Below, piece by piece: positions 43,711 through 52,785 of a stretch of 64,000 nt of DNA. Position 1 is the first letter of the stretch, and each line of letters begins with the position of its first letter. Source of the DNA: Pluralibacter gergoviae ATCC 33028 = NBRC 105706. Its GTDB lineage: Bacteria > Pseudomonadota > Gammaproteobacteria > Enterobacterales > Enterobacteriaceae. The notes below the pieces were generated by a model that did not search any database, was not told the DNA's origin, and was given only the letters and a program-made list of their open reading frames with translations. The stretch spans positions 20,297 to 84,296 of the forward strand of contig NZ_BCZS01000020.1 in NCBI RefSeq assembly GCF_001598855.1, given 5' to 3'. The position numbers and the translations under genes are program-made.

Positions 43711-44304
43711 ATGAGTAGTAAAGAACAGAAAACGCCTGAGGGGCAAGCCCCGGAAGAAATTATCAGGGAGCAGCAGGACGACGTCGAGGCGGTTGAGCCG
43801 CTGGACGCTGCTGAGCAGGTGGATCCGCGCGATGAAACCATTGCTAACCTGGAAAAGCAGCTTGCCGAAGCCGAAACCCGCGAGCGCGACAGCCTGCTGC
43901 GCGCCAAGGCCGAGATGGAAAACCTGCGCCGCCGCACCGAGCAGGACGTTGAGAAGGCGCACAAGTTTGCGCTGGAGAAGTTCGTCAACGACCTGCTGCC
44001 GGTGATCGACAGCCTCGATCGCGCCCTTGAAGTGGCGGACAAAAACAACGCCGAGATGGCGCCGATGGTGGAAGGCATTGAGCTGACCCTGAAGTCGATG
44101 CTCGACGTGGTGCGCAAGTATGGCGTGGAAGTGGTCGGCGACATCAACGTGCCGATGGATCCGAACGTCCATCAGGCGATTGCGATGGTGGAATCCGACG
44201 AGGTTGCGCCGGGTAACGTGCTGATGGTGATGCAGAAGGGCTACACCCTGAACGGCCGCACTATCCGCGCGGCGATGGTCTCTGTCGCCAAAGCGAAGGG
44301 CTAA
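43711..44304 (+). CDS. grpE: GrpE, nucleotide exchange factor of DnaK
   Basis: A 197-residue heat-shock co-chaperone. The acidic, disordered N-terminus (to about 40) leads into a long dimerising helix ([20 protein letters not shown]) and the C-terminal beta domain ending in [20 protein letters not shown], the family signature. It releases ADP from DnaK. GGAGA precedes the ATG; a sigma-32 promoter lies upstream. Confidence 0.97.
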   Translation: MSSKEQKTPEGQAPEEIIREQQDDVEAVEPLDAAEQVDPRDETIANLEKQLAEAETRERDSLLRAKAEMENLRRRTEQDVEKAHKFALEKFVNDLLPVIDSLDRALEVADKNNAEMAPMVEGIELTLKSMLDVVRKYGVEVVGDINVPMDPNVHQAIAMVESDEVAPGNVLMVMQKGYTLNGRTIRAAMVSVAKAKG

Positions 44305-44318
44305 GCCGCTTCGCTTTT
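44290..44318 (+). terminator. Intrinsic terminator overlapping the grpE stop
   Basis: AAGCGAAG and CTTCGCTT around GGCTAAGCC-containing loop are followed by TTTCG; the stem spans the grpE stop codon. A second perfect dyad, CCTCTCCCCGCGGGGAGAGG (44322-44341), follows at once and touches the stop of the convergent corB. Confidence 0.7.
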
Positions 44319-44342
44319 CGTCCTCTCCCCGCGGGGAGAGGA

Positions 44343-45629
44343 TCACTCCTTGATGCTTTCGCGCAGCGGCTTCACCGGCACCACTTTTACCTGCTTAATC
44401 ATATTATCCTGCACGTCGAGAATATCGATGTCGTACTGCCCGATGCGCACGCGGGTCTCCGGCGCCGGGATCTCCTCAATCGCTTCCAGAATCATGCCGT
44501 TCACCGTGCGGGCTTCATCTTCCGGCAGGTGCCAGTTGAAGGCTTTGTTCAGCTCGCGCACGTTGGCGCTGCCGTCGATGATCACCGAGCCGTCGTTCTG
44601 CGGGGTGACCTCCTCGGCAAGCGTCGGCGACATTGAGGTGGTGAAGTCGCCGACAATCTCTTCCAGAATATCCTCAACCGTTACCAGGCCCTGAATATCG
44701 CCGTATTCGTCCACCACTAGGCCCACTTTCTTCTTATTGCGCTGAAACTTCACCAGCTGAACGCTGAGCGGGGTGCCTTCCGGGACGAAGTAGATCTCAT
44801 CCGCCGCCCGCAGCATTACCTCTTTGGTGAACTCCTTTTTCTCGGTCATCAGGCGATAGGCCTCGCGCACGCGCAGCATGCTGATGGCGTCGTCCAGCGA
44901 GTCGCGGTAGAGCACAATGCGCCCGTGCGGGGAGTGGGTCAGCTGGCGGACGATAGCCTTCCAGTCGTCGTTGATGTCGATGCCGACGATTTCGTTGCGC
45001 GGCACCATGATGTCGTTGACGCTCACTTTCTCCAGGTCCAGCACCGACAGCAGCATGTCCTGGTTGCGGCGCGAAATCTGCGAGCGGGACTCGTTGACGA
45101 TGGTGCGCAGCTCGTCCTTGCTCAGCGCCGAGCTGATAGCGGTATCGGCCTTAATGCCCATCATGCACATCAGGAGGCGGGTGATGGTATTGAGCAGCCA
45201 CACCAGCGGCATCATCAGGATCTGCAGCGGCGCCAGCAGGAAGCTGCTGGGGTAGGCGACCTTCTCCGGATAGAGGGCGGCGATGGTTTTCGGCAGCACT
45301 TCGGCGAATACCAGCACCACGAAGGTGAGGATACCGGTGGCGATGGCCACGCCCGCGTCGCCGTAGAGGCGCATGCCGACGATGGTGCCCAGCGCCGAGG
45401 CGAGGATGTTGACGAGGTTATTGCCGATCAGCACCAGGCTTATCAGGCGATCGGGCTTGCGCAGCAGCTTTTCCACGCGCTTCGCGGCCTTGTTTCCCTG
45501 CTTGGCCATGTGGCGCAGCCGGTAGCGGTTGAGCGTCATCATGCCGGTTTCTGAACCGGAGAAGTAAGCGGAGACGAGCACCATCACGATCAGGGTAATG
45601 ATGAGCGTGGTGGTTGAGATGTGTTCCAA
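44343..45629 (-). CDS. corB: CorB (YfjD), CNNM-type membrane protein
   Basis: A 428-residue inner-membrane protein. DUF21/CNNM helices occupy residues 1-140 (LIITLIVMVLVSAYFSGSET is the first), followed by a CBS pair (RIVLYRDSLDDAISMLRVRE; KKVGLVVDEYGDIQGLVTVE) and a CorC/HlyC C-terminal domain. CNNM homologues transport Mg2+. The start is a TTG at 45629 (MEHISTTT), giving the E. coli length; AAGGGAATTCCG precedes it. It follows ypjD after 15 bases and is probably co-transcribed. Confidence 0.93.
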   Translation of the reverse strand: MEHISTTTLIITLIVMVLVSAYFSGSETGMMTLNRYRLRHMAKQGNKAAKRVEKLLRKPDRLISLVLIGNNLVNILASALGTIVGMRLYGDAGVAIATGILTFVVLVFAEVLPKTIAALYPEKVAYPSSFLLAPLQILMMPLVWLLNTITRLLMCMMGIKADTAISSALSKDELRTIVNESRSQISRRNQDMLLSVLDLEKVSVNDIMVPRNEIVGIDINDDWKAIVRQLTHSPHGRIVLYRDSLDDAISMLRVREAYRLMTEKKEFTKEVMLRAADEIYFVPEGTPLSVQLVKFQRNKKKVGLVVDEYGDIQGLVTVEDILEEIVGDFTTSMSPTLAEEVTPQNDGSVIIDGSANVRELNKAFNWHLPEDEARTVNGMILEAIEEIPAPETRVRIGQYDIDILDVQDNMIKQVKVVPVKPLRESIKE

Positions 45630-45644
45630 CGGAATTCCCTTATA

Positions 45645-46436
45645 TTAGCTAACAAACTGCTGCAGAACGCGGCTGCCGAAATAGGCCAGCGTCAGCAGCC
45701 CGGCGCCGGCCATATTGAACCAGACGACGCGGCGGCCGCGCCAGCCTTCATGATAGTGGCCCCACAGCAGAACAATGTAGACAAACCAGGCGAGGATCGA
45801 CAGCACCGCCTTGTCGAGATTTTCCACGCTGAACAGGTTATGCAGATAGAACAGCCCGGTGCACAGCGTGAGGGTGAGCAGCACCACGCCGACCTGGGTA
45901 ATGTGAAACATTTTACGCTCAATGCTCATCAGCGGCGGCAGTTCGCTGCTGAAGGTCAGTCTTTTGTTTTTCAACTGATAGTCGATCCACGCCAGCTGCA
46001 GCGCGTAGAGGGCGGCAATAATCAGCGTCGCGTAGGCGAAAAGGGACAGGCCGATATGCACCAGCATCCCCGGCGTGGTTTCCAGATGGGTGATAAACGC
46101 ATTGGGCATAAAGGTGGCGAAGGCGAGGTTTATCAGCGCAAACGTATAGACGATGGGCAGCAGCAGCCAGCCGCGGTTGCGCGAAGCGACGATGGTCATC
46201 ACCGTACAGATGATAAGGCTCACCAGCGAACTGATGTTCAGCAGGCTCAGATTTTGCCCCAGACCGTCGCCGGGGAAAATGCGCGCCTGCAGGGCAAAGG
46301 CGTGGCATATGAGCGCGATAACCGCCGAAATAATCGCCATGCGCCGCCAGCCGCTATTTTTTTGCAGCAGGCCGGGAATAATCAGCGCCAGGCTGACGGA
46401 GTAGCCAACAAGGGCGAGCAGAGCAAAAACAGGCAT
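45645..46436 (-). CDS. ypjD: YpjD, CcsA-family inner-membrane protein
   Basis: A 263-residue membrane protein with about eight helices, collinear with E. coli YpjD (MPVFALLALVGYSVSLALII). It carries the cytochrome c assembly domain with the tryptophan-rich ALLWG-like stretch VYIVLLWGHYHEGWRGRRV. E. coli work links it and CorB with CNNM-type ion transport or haem handling, but its role is not fixed. It is divergent from ffh and upstream of corB. Confidence 0.92.
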   Translation of the reverse strand: MPVFALLALVGYSVSLALIIPGLLQKNSGWRRMAIISAVIALICHAFALQARIFPGDGLGQNLSLLNISSLVSLIICTVMTIVASRNRGWLLLPIVYTFALINLAFATFMPNAFITHLETTPGMLVHIGLSLFAYATLIIAALYALQLAWIDYQLKNKRLTFSSELPPLMSIERKMFHITQVGVVLLTLTLCTGLFYLHNLFSVENLDKAVLSILAWFVYIVLLWGHYHEGWRGRRVVWFNMAGAGLLTLAYFGSRVLQQFVS

Positions 46437-46601
46437 ATAGATGTCGACATAGGCGTGAGATGAAAGAGAAACAGTATACCGTTACGCGACCCGCGCTCCA
46501 ACCGTTGCATCACATCCGGGCTCCGGTCGTGTTATACTCCGGCAAATTTCTGTCTATGAGTCGCTCATGCGGCCAACCGTTTCCACCTCAGGCGAGAGAC
46601 A

Positions 46602-47963
46602 ATGTTTGATAATTTAACCGATCGTTTGTCGCGTACGCTGCGCAACATCAGCGGCCGCGGACGCCTTACTGAAGACAACATTAAAGATACCCTGCGCGAA
46701 GTGCGCATGGCGCTGCTGGAGGCCGACGTTGCCCTGCCGGTAGTGCGCGACTTCATCAGCCGCGTGAAAGAGAGCGCGGTGGGGCACGAAGTGAACAAGA
46801 GCCTGACCCCCGGTCAGGAGTTCGTCAAAATTGTGCGCAACGAGCTGGTTGCGGCGATGGGCGAAGAGAACCAGAGCCTCAACCTGGCGGCCCAGCCGCC
46901 GGCCGTCGTGCTGATGGCGGGCCTGCAGGGCGCCGGTAAAACCACCAGCGTCGGCAAGCTCGGCAAGTTCCTGCGCGAGAAGCACAAGAAGAAAGTGCTG
47001 GTCGTTTCGGCGGACGTCTACCGCCCGGCGGCGATCAAGCAGCTGGAAACCCTGGCCCAGCAGGTCGGCGTCGACTTCTTCCCGTCCGACGTGGCGCAGA
47101 AGCCGGTGGACATCGTTAACGCGGCGCTGAAAGAGGCGAAGCTGAAGTTCTACGACGTGCTGCTGGTGGATACCGCCGGCCGCCTGCACGTCGATGAAGC
47201 GATGATGGACGAGATCAAGCAGGTTCACGCGGCCATCAATCCGGTCGAGACCCTGTTCGTGGTTGACGCCATGACCGGTCAGGATGCGGCCAACACGGCG
47301 AAAGCCTTTAACGAAGCGCTGCCGCTCACCGGCGTGGTGCTCACCAAAGTGGACGGCGACGCCCGCGGCGGTGCGGCGCTCTCTATTCGCCACATCACCG
47401 GCAAGCCGATTAAGTTCCTCGGCGTCGGCGAGAAAACCGAGGCCCTGGAGCCGTTCCATCCGGACCGCATCGCCTCGCGTATCCTCGGCATGGGCGACGT
47501 GCTGTCGCTTATCGAAGATATCGAGAGCAAAGTTGACCGCGCCCAGGCCGAGAAGCTCGCCAGCAAGCTGAAGAAGGGCGACGGCTTCGACCTGACCGAC
47601 TTCCTCGAACAGCTGCGCCAGATGAAGAACATGGGCGGCATGGCCAGCCTGATGGGCAAGCTGCCGGGCATGGGCCAGATCCCGGACAACGTTAAAGCGC
47701 AGATGGATGACAAAGTGCTGGTGCGCATGGAGGCGATCATCAACTCGATGACCCTCAAAGAGCGCGCCAAGCCGGAGATCATCAAAGGCTCCCGCAAGCG
47801 CCGCATCGCCGCCGGCTGCGGGATGCAGGTGCAGGACGTTAACCGCCTGCTCAAGCAATTCGACGACATGCAGCGCATGATGAAGAAAATGAAGAAGGGC
47901 GGCATGGCGAAGATGATGCGCGGGATGAAGGGGATGATGCCGCCGGGCTTCCCGGGCAGGTAA
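46602..47963 (+). CDS. ffh: Ffh, signal recognition particle protein
   Basis: A 453-residue SRP54 GTPase. The N and G domains show GLQGAGKTTSVGKLGKFL (P-loop), DTAGRLHVDEAMMDEI and TKVDGDARGGAALSIRH; the C-terminal methionine-rich M domain (GMQVQDVNRLLKQFDDMQRM, then MMKKMKKGGMAKMMRGMKGM) binds 4.5S RNA and signal sequences. It targets membrane proteins co-translationally to FtsY at the inner membrane. Confidence 0.98.
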   Translation: MFDNLTDRLSRTLRNISGRGRLTEDNIKDTLREVRMALLEADVALPVVRDFISRVKESAVGHEVNKSLTPGQEFVKIVRNELVAAMGEENQSLNLAAQPPAVVLMAGLQGAGKTTSVGKLGKFLREKHKKKVLVVSADVYRPAAIKQLETLAQQVGVDFFPSDVAQKPVDIVNAALKEAKLKFYDVLLVDTAGRLHVDEAMMDEIKQVHAAINPVETLFVVDAMTGQDAANTAKAFNEALPLTGVVLTKVDGDARGGAALSIRHITGKPIKFLGVGEKTEALEPFHPDRIASRILGMGDVLSLIEDIESKVDRAQAEKLASKLKKGDGFDLTDFLEQLRQMKNMGGMASLMGKLPGMGQIPDNVKAQMDDKVLVRMEAIINSMTLKERAKPEIIKGSRKRRIAAGCGMQVQDVNRLLKQFDDMQRMMKKMKKGGMAKMMRGMKGMMPPGFPGR

Positions 47964-48043
47964 TCGCTCCTCGCGCAGCCAGCGGCCTTGTCGATTGGGG
48001 CGCTGAGTGCTTTAGAGATTGCTTTTTGCGCCGAAATGAGTAA

Positions 48044-48370
<327 letters not shown>

Positions 48371-48388
48371 TCTGTCACGGTGGTCATG

Positions 48389-48937
48389 ATGAGCAAGCAA
48401 CTCGCCGCGAAAGCACCCGTTGAACCGATTGTTCTCGGCAAAATGGGCTCTTGCTACGGCATCCGTGGTTGGCTCAGAGTGTTTTCCTCCACCGAAGACG
48501 CCGAAAGCATTTTTGACTATCAGCCCTGGTTTATCCAGAAGGCGGGTCAGTGGCAGGAGGTCGAGCTGGAAAGCTGGCGCCACCACAATCAGGATCTGAT
48601 CATCAAGCTCAAGGGCGTTGACGATCGGGATGCCGCGAATCTGCTGACCAATTGCGAAATTGTCGTTGATTCTACGCAACTGCCTCAGCTTGAAGAGGGT
48701 GACTACTACTGGAAAGACCTGATGGGCTGCCAGGTAGTGACCACTGAAGGCTATGACCTCGGTAAAGTCGTCGACATGATGGAAACCGGGTCCAATGACG
48801 TTCTGGTCATTAAGGCAAACCTGAAAGATGCGTTTGGTATCAAGGAGCGGCTGGTCCCGTTCCTCGATGGGCAGGTTATCAAGAAAGTCGATCTCACTAC
48901 TCAAACCATTGAAGTAGATTGGGATCCTGGTTTTTAA
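48389..48937 (+). CDS. rimM: RimM, 16S rRNA processing factor
   Basis: A 182-residue 30S assembly factor that binds uS19 and helps mature the 30S head. The RimM domain ([20 protein letters not shown]) and PRC-barrel domain ([20 protein letters not shown]) are intact. Of two adjacent ATGs the second gives the E. coli length and MSKQL start. It begins 18 bases after rpsP. Confidence 0.97.
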   Translation: MSKQLAAKAPVEPIVLGKMGSCYGIRGWLRVFSSTEDAESIFDYQPWFIQKAGQWQEVELESWRHHNQDLIIKLKGVDDRDAANLLTNCEIVVDSTQLPQLEEGDYYWKDLMGCQVVTTEGYDLGKVVDMMETGSNDVLVIKANLKDAFGIKERLVPFLDGQVIKKVDLTTQTIEVDWDPGF

Positions 48938-48967
48938 ATCTCCGGATTAACGGTAAAAGACGGCGCT

Positions 48968-49735
48968 ATGTGGATTGGCATAATCAGCCTGTTTCCTGAA
49001 ATGTTCCGCGCGATTACCGACTACGGGGTAACTGGCCGGGCAGTAAAAAATGGCCTGCTGAGCATCGAGAGCTGGAGTCCGCGCGATTTCGCTCATGACC
49101 GGCACCGTACCGTGGACGAACGTCCTTACGGCGGCGGACCGGGGATGCTAATGATGGTGCAGCCCCTGCGGGATGCGATTCATGCAGCAAAAGCTGCGGC
49201 TGGCGAAGGCGCGAAGGTGATCTATCTGTCACCTCAGGGACGCAAGCTTGATCAAGCGGGCGTGAGCGAGCTGGCGACAAATCAGAAGCTGATTCTGGTC
49301 TGTGGCCGCTACGAAGGGATAGACGAGCGCGTAATTCAGACCGAGATTGACGAAGAGTGGTCTATCGGCGATTACGTACTCAGCGGTGGTGAGTTACCGG
49401 CAATGACGCTGATTGACTCGGTTTCCCGGTTCATTCCGGGCGTACTGGGCCACGAAGCATCGGCAACGGAAGATTCCTTTGCTGAAGGATTTCTGGACTG
49501 TCCACACTATACCCGCCCTGAAGTGTTAGAGGGCATGGAGGTTCCGGCAGTACTGCTGTCTGGCAACCATGCAGAGATACGCCGCTGGCGTCTGAAGCAG
49601 TCGCTGGGCCGCACCTGGCTGAGAAGACCTGAACTTCTGGAAAACCTGGCTCTGACTGAAGAGCAAGCAAGGTTGCTGGCGGAGTTCAAAGCGGAACACG
49701 CACAACAGCAACATAAACATGATGGGATGGCGTAA
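48968..49735 (+). CDS. trmD: TrmD, tRNA (guanine37-N1)-methyltransferase
   Basis: A 255-residue SPOUT methyltransferase that makes m1G37 and prevents +1 frameshifting. [20 protein letters not shown] and [20 protein letters not shown] are conserved, and the trefoil knot binding SAM includes [20 protein letters not shown]. Third gene of the operon, 30 bases after rimM. Confidence 0.98.
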   Translation: MWIGIISLFPEMFRAITDYGVTGRAVKNGLLSIESWSPRDFAHDRHRTVDERPYGGGPGMLMMVQPLRDAIHAAKAAAGEGAKVIYLSPQGRKLDQAGVSELATNQKLILVCGRYEGIDERVIQTEIDEEWSIGDYVLSGGELPAMTLIDSVSRFIPGVLGHEASATEDSFAEGFLDCPHYTRPEVLEGMEVPAVLLSGNHAEIRRWRLKQSLGRTWLRRPELLENLALTEEQARLLAEFKAEHAQQQHKHDGMA

Positions 49736-49773
49736 GCCCCCGATATATCAGTTTACCCAGGATAAGAGATTAA

Positions 49774-50124
<351 letters not shown>

Positions 50125-50163
50125 GAACGCATTTCACGCGGCATCCAAAGCGTGCAATGAAAA

Positions 50164-50196
50164 AGGGGTTAGCGATAAGCTAGCCCCTTTTTTTTT
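50164..50196 (+). terminator. Intrinsic terminator of the rpsP operon
   Basis: GGGGTTAGC, GATAA loop and GCTAGCCCC are followed by nine or more T residues: a textbook Rho-independent terminator. Confidence 0.95.
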
Positions 50197-50325
50197 TCGT
50201 TGCTGCGGTCGTCTTAGACGACGGTATCAGAAGCTGATTAGCGGATTGGTTCATTTTGAAAGGCTTCAGCCGATGATATCGATCTTACGATTTGTAAATA
50301 ACACGCTACATAAAAGGTGTTAAAA

Positions 50326-50823
50326 GTGAAAAAAAATAAGCATGTTAATAAATTTACTGCCTGCCATCTGACCGCCGGTGAATCAATCTTCACCTGGGGT
50401 GAAGGCTACATCGGTAAAATGATGGGGCAGGGCAGGGATAAGCAGTACAACGGTGTATTAATTGTCACCGGCGTCAGGGTTGCCTTTTACCGAAAAGGTT
50501 TTTTTGGTGAGGTGATTGAAACTATACCGTTAAATGCGATCACCTCTATTGAAAGAAAATCCACGCTTGGTCACAGGGTGATAAGAATTCACACTGCCCA
50601 TGATGACCTTGAGTTCAAAACGTTCAGTAAAGATTCAGAACTGTCGCTCGTTGACGCTATCGAGGTTGGACGCGGGCTCAATGCTCATATCGCCCCGGTA
50701 TGTGAAGCGACAGCGGACGATCCTTATGAGCAGCTCCGAAAGTTATCGGAACTTAAAGAGGCGGGGATCATTTCTGACGAGGAGTTTCAGATCAAAAAAA
50801 GAAAATTACTGGAACTTATTTAA
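50326..50823 (+). CDS. PH-like and SHOCT-domain protein
   Basis: A 165-residue soluble protein starting at a GTG (AAAAGG eight bases upstream). Residues about 15-120 look like a bacterial PH domain (NGVLIVTGVRVAFYRKGFFG, then IPLNAITSIERKSTLGHRVI), and the last 30 form a SHOCT module (YEQLRKLSELKEAGIISDEE). Such proteins often come as membrane- or phage-associated accessory genes of unknown role. It stands between the rplS terminator and the phage-type block, and has lower GC than rplS. Confidence 0.78.
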   Translation: MKKNKHVNKFTACHLTAGESIFTWGEGYIGKMMGQGRDKQYNGVLIVTGVRVAFYRKGFFGEVIETIPLNAITSIERKSTLGHRVIRIHTAHDDLEFKTFSKDSELSLVDAIEVGRGLNAHIAPVCEATADDPYEQLRKLSELKEAGIISDEEFQIKKRKLLELI

Positions 50824-50845
50824 TATTTTATTCAAATGCGAAATA

Positions 50846-50869
50846 AAAAACCTGCAAATGCAGGTTTTT
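50846..50869. terminator. Bidirectional terminator between the PH-SHOCT gene and ogr
   Basis: AACCTGC, AAAT loop and GCAGGTT, with A-run and T-run on the two sides, form a symmetric terminator between two convergent genes; it marks the edge of the phage-tail block. Confidence 0.88.
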
Positions 50870-50875
50870 GTCTTT

Positions 50876-51064
50876 TCAGGCGTTGGCCTGACTCACCACC
50901 ACCGGCGCCGGCTTAACGATATAGCGCGCCAGGCTCTCGTGGGTGACAAAGGTGCAGCCGCACTGGATATTCTGGCACTGGTGGTAGCGCTCTTTGGTTT
51001 CTGCGCTCAGGTAGCGGCTGGAGCGGGCGTGGGCCGGTTTCTGGCAGATCGGGCAATGCATCAT
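50876..51064 (-). CDS. ogr: Ogr/Delta-like zinc-finger activator of late transcription
   Basis: A 62-residue protein close to P2 Ogr: MMHCPICQKPAHARSSRYLS, then KERYHQCQNIQCGCTFVTHE, with four cysteines in a CxxC...CxxxxC zinc arrangement and the conserved RYIVKP tail. P2 Ogr activates the tail and lysis promoters through RNA polymerase alpha. It is the last gene of the tail block, in its usual place after D. GGGGGAA precedes the ATG. Confidence 0.92.
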   Translation of the reverse strand: MMHCPICQKPAHARSSRYLSAETKERYHQCQNIQCGCTFVTHESLARYIVKPAPVVVSQANA

Positions 51065-51150
51065 GGTGAGTTCCCCCTTTGCGTGGTGTGTAGGGGGAAT
51101 ATTACGCCTTTAACTTGCAAATGCAAGTTTAGATTTGAGTTTGCTCCCTT

Positions 51151-52317
51151 TTATTCAACAATCCCTATGGCGTCCGCCACTTTTATCTCCAGCTCAAGTG
51201 TTGTGGTGAATCCCGTGCTGTCCAGATTGTGCGTGGCTTTTGTTATAATCCAGTCTTGCTGGTTCATTATTTCCTGTCCGAATACCTTCAGCATAACCGG
51301 TGTTTCGGGGTAGAGATCGGCACGTCCTTTTGCCAGAGTGAGTTTACAAGTATAAGTTTCCCTCTGACATTTTTCCCAGGCATCTTTCGCCGCCCGTTCA
51401 GCTTGCTCCTGGCTTGCATAAAGCGTTTTTAAAGCCAGAATATTATCTTTTTTTCCAATGAGATACTCATTGTTAGCTGCTTTGGGGGGAGTACTGGTGT
51501 TTTGATGTAAGTTCTTTTTCTGCAACAGGATAACCTGCTTACTCTGTTGTAAAGGCGTCCTGGTGTCCAGCCATTGGGCAGTAACGCCTGTATAATTAAA
51601 ACGATTTGCACTTTTAAATGAGTAGTTTTTACAGTCAGAGCGCAAAATAGTAATCGGTGAAATGGCCTTGCCGCTTGTAGTTGTACCTGTTCCTACTTTT
51701 AGAAAAAGCATTGTTCTATTTTTGATTGAAAACTCTGCACCGTTTCGAATAGCTAGTCGGGTAAGGAAGGCGACGTCAGATTCCTGTGACTGATCGATAT
51801 GGGATACGGAAATATTCTTTAACCCGGGCGCTACGTTATAAAAAAGACCACTTTTTTCTGCGATTGTATGAACAATGTCTTCAATGGTCGTGTCGTGCCA
51901 GGAGTAATCCTTTTTGGTATTGAGATTACCATGTAGATCTGCGCTGCAGGCTTGTATCTCCATATTATCAGGAACACCGCTGTAGTTTATCCAATCTATC
52001 TTATAGGAGCCTTTATATTCCAGAATACTGCCTTTCCAGCCAAGATAAACTGCTATTAGTTTGCTTGTTTCCGGAAAGAACAGTGTGTTATCAGTATCGG
52101 AGAGCTTAATATTCAAGCTATCAGCATTAAAGCTGCGATTATCAATAAGACTAAGACTTATAAGCCGCTGCTTAAAGTAAGTGCTAATATCTTCACCGCC
52201 TAAATAGATAACGAAATCTGGCATGGCCGTTCCGGCCAAGCCATCCAGTGTCTGTCTCACTACACTGGTTGCAACGTTAATATTGCCATTTATGGTATCA
52301 ATAATTGCGTTCGACAT
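51151..52317 (-). CDS. D: Phage late control gpD, tail hub protein
   Basis: A 388-residue protein of the P2 gpD family (length as in P2), which forms the baseplate hub with gpV. DGLAGTAMPDFVIYLGGEDI is the N-terminal core; the C-terminus carries PVMLKVFGQEIMNQQDWIIT. AT-rich coding contrasts with the GC-rich genes FI/FII. It begins one base from the end of U. Confidence 0.92.
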   Translation of the reverse strand: MSNAIIDTINGNINVATSVVRQTLDGLAGTAMPDFVIYLGGEDISTYFKQRLISLSLIDNRSFNADSLNIKLSDTDNTLFFPETSKLIAVYLGWKGSILEYKGSYKIDWINYSGVPDNMEIQACSADLHGNLNTKKDYSWHDTTIEDIVHTIAEKSGLFYNVAPGLKNISVSHIDQSQESDVAFLTRLAIRNGAEFSIKNRTMLFLKVGTGTTTSGKAISPITILRSDCKNYSFKSANRFNYTGVTAQWLDTRTPLQQSKQVILLQKKNLHQNTSTPPKAANNEYLIGKKDNILALKTLYASQEQAERAAKDAWEKCQRETYTCKLTLAKGRADLYPETPVMLKVFGQEIMNQQDWIITKATHNLDSTGFTTTLELEIKVADAIGIVE

Positions 52318-52766
52318 CAGCTCGCTCCCGTCATATTTGAAACTAATTCACTGAGTTGGGTACCCGCATTTTTTGCAGTAACCGCCAGTTGCTCATCAAC
52401 ACGAATAAGCTCAACTGTGAAGCTAATTTTACGGGGGCTACCGTCCGGTAACAGTTCAGAGCCAGTTTCAGTTACATTGCTAATCACAAACATGCCATAA
52501 ATGGTGCCATTACCATCTAATAGTGGCCAGCTAAGACCGAGTTCAGCCATCTGGCGCAGCAGCGCTAGCGTTACCTTACCACCGGTGATTTCCGGGTATA
52601 GATCTCCGGTGAGATTGATTTTCTCTTGACCCTGGCCAAGATACTGATAAGCATCACGGGTTCCTATACGGCTATTAGAGTTCCAGCTGTAACTGGCATC
52701 ATGCTTAAATGTTTGATAGGGCAATGTCCGGCGTTCGAAAACGAAAAAACCGAGAGCTAGCATCAT
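52317..52766 (-). CDS. U: Phage tail protein gpU
   Basis: A 149-residue P2 gpU-like tail completion protein (MMLALGFFVFERRTLPYQTF). The central TGDLYPEITGGKVTLALLRQ is conserved. It caps or closes the tail tip region next to gpD. It touches D and lies 19 bases after T. Confidence 0.92.
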   Translation of the reverse strand: MMLALGFFVFERRTLPYQTFKHDASYSWNSNSRIGTRDAYQYLGQGQEKINLTGDLYPEITGGKVTLALLRQMAELGLSWPLLDGNGTIYGMFVISNVTETGSELLPDGSPRKISFTVELIRVDEQLAVTAKNAGTQLSELVSNMTGAS

Positions 52767-52785
52767 AAGAGGTTTCTCCTGGGCT

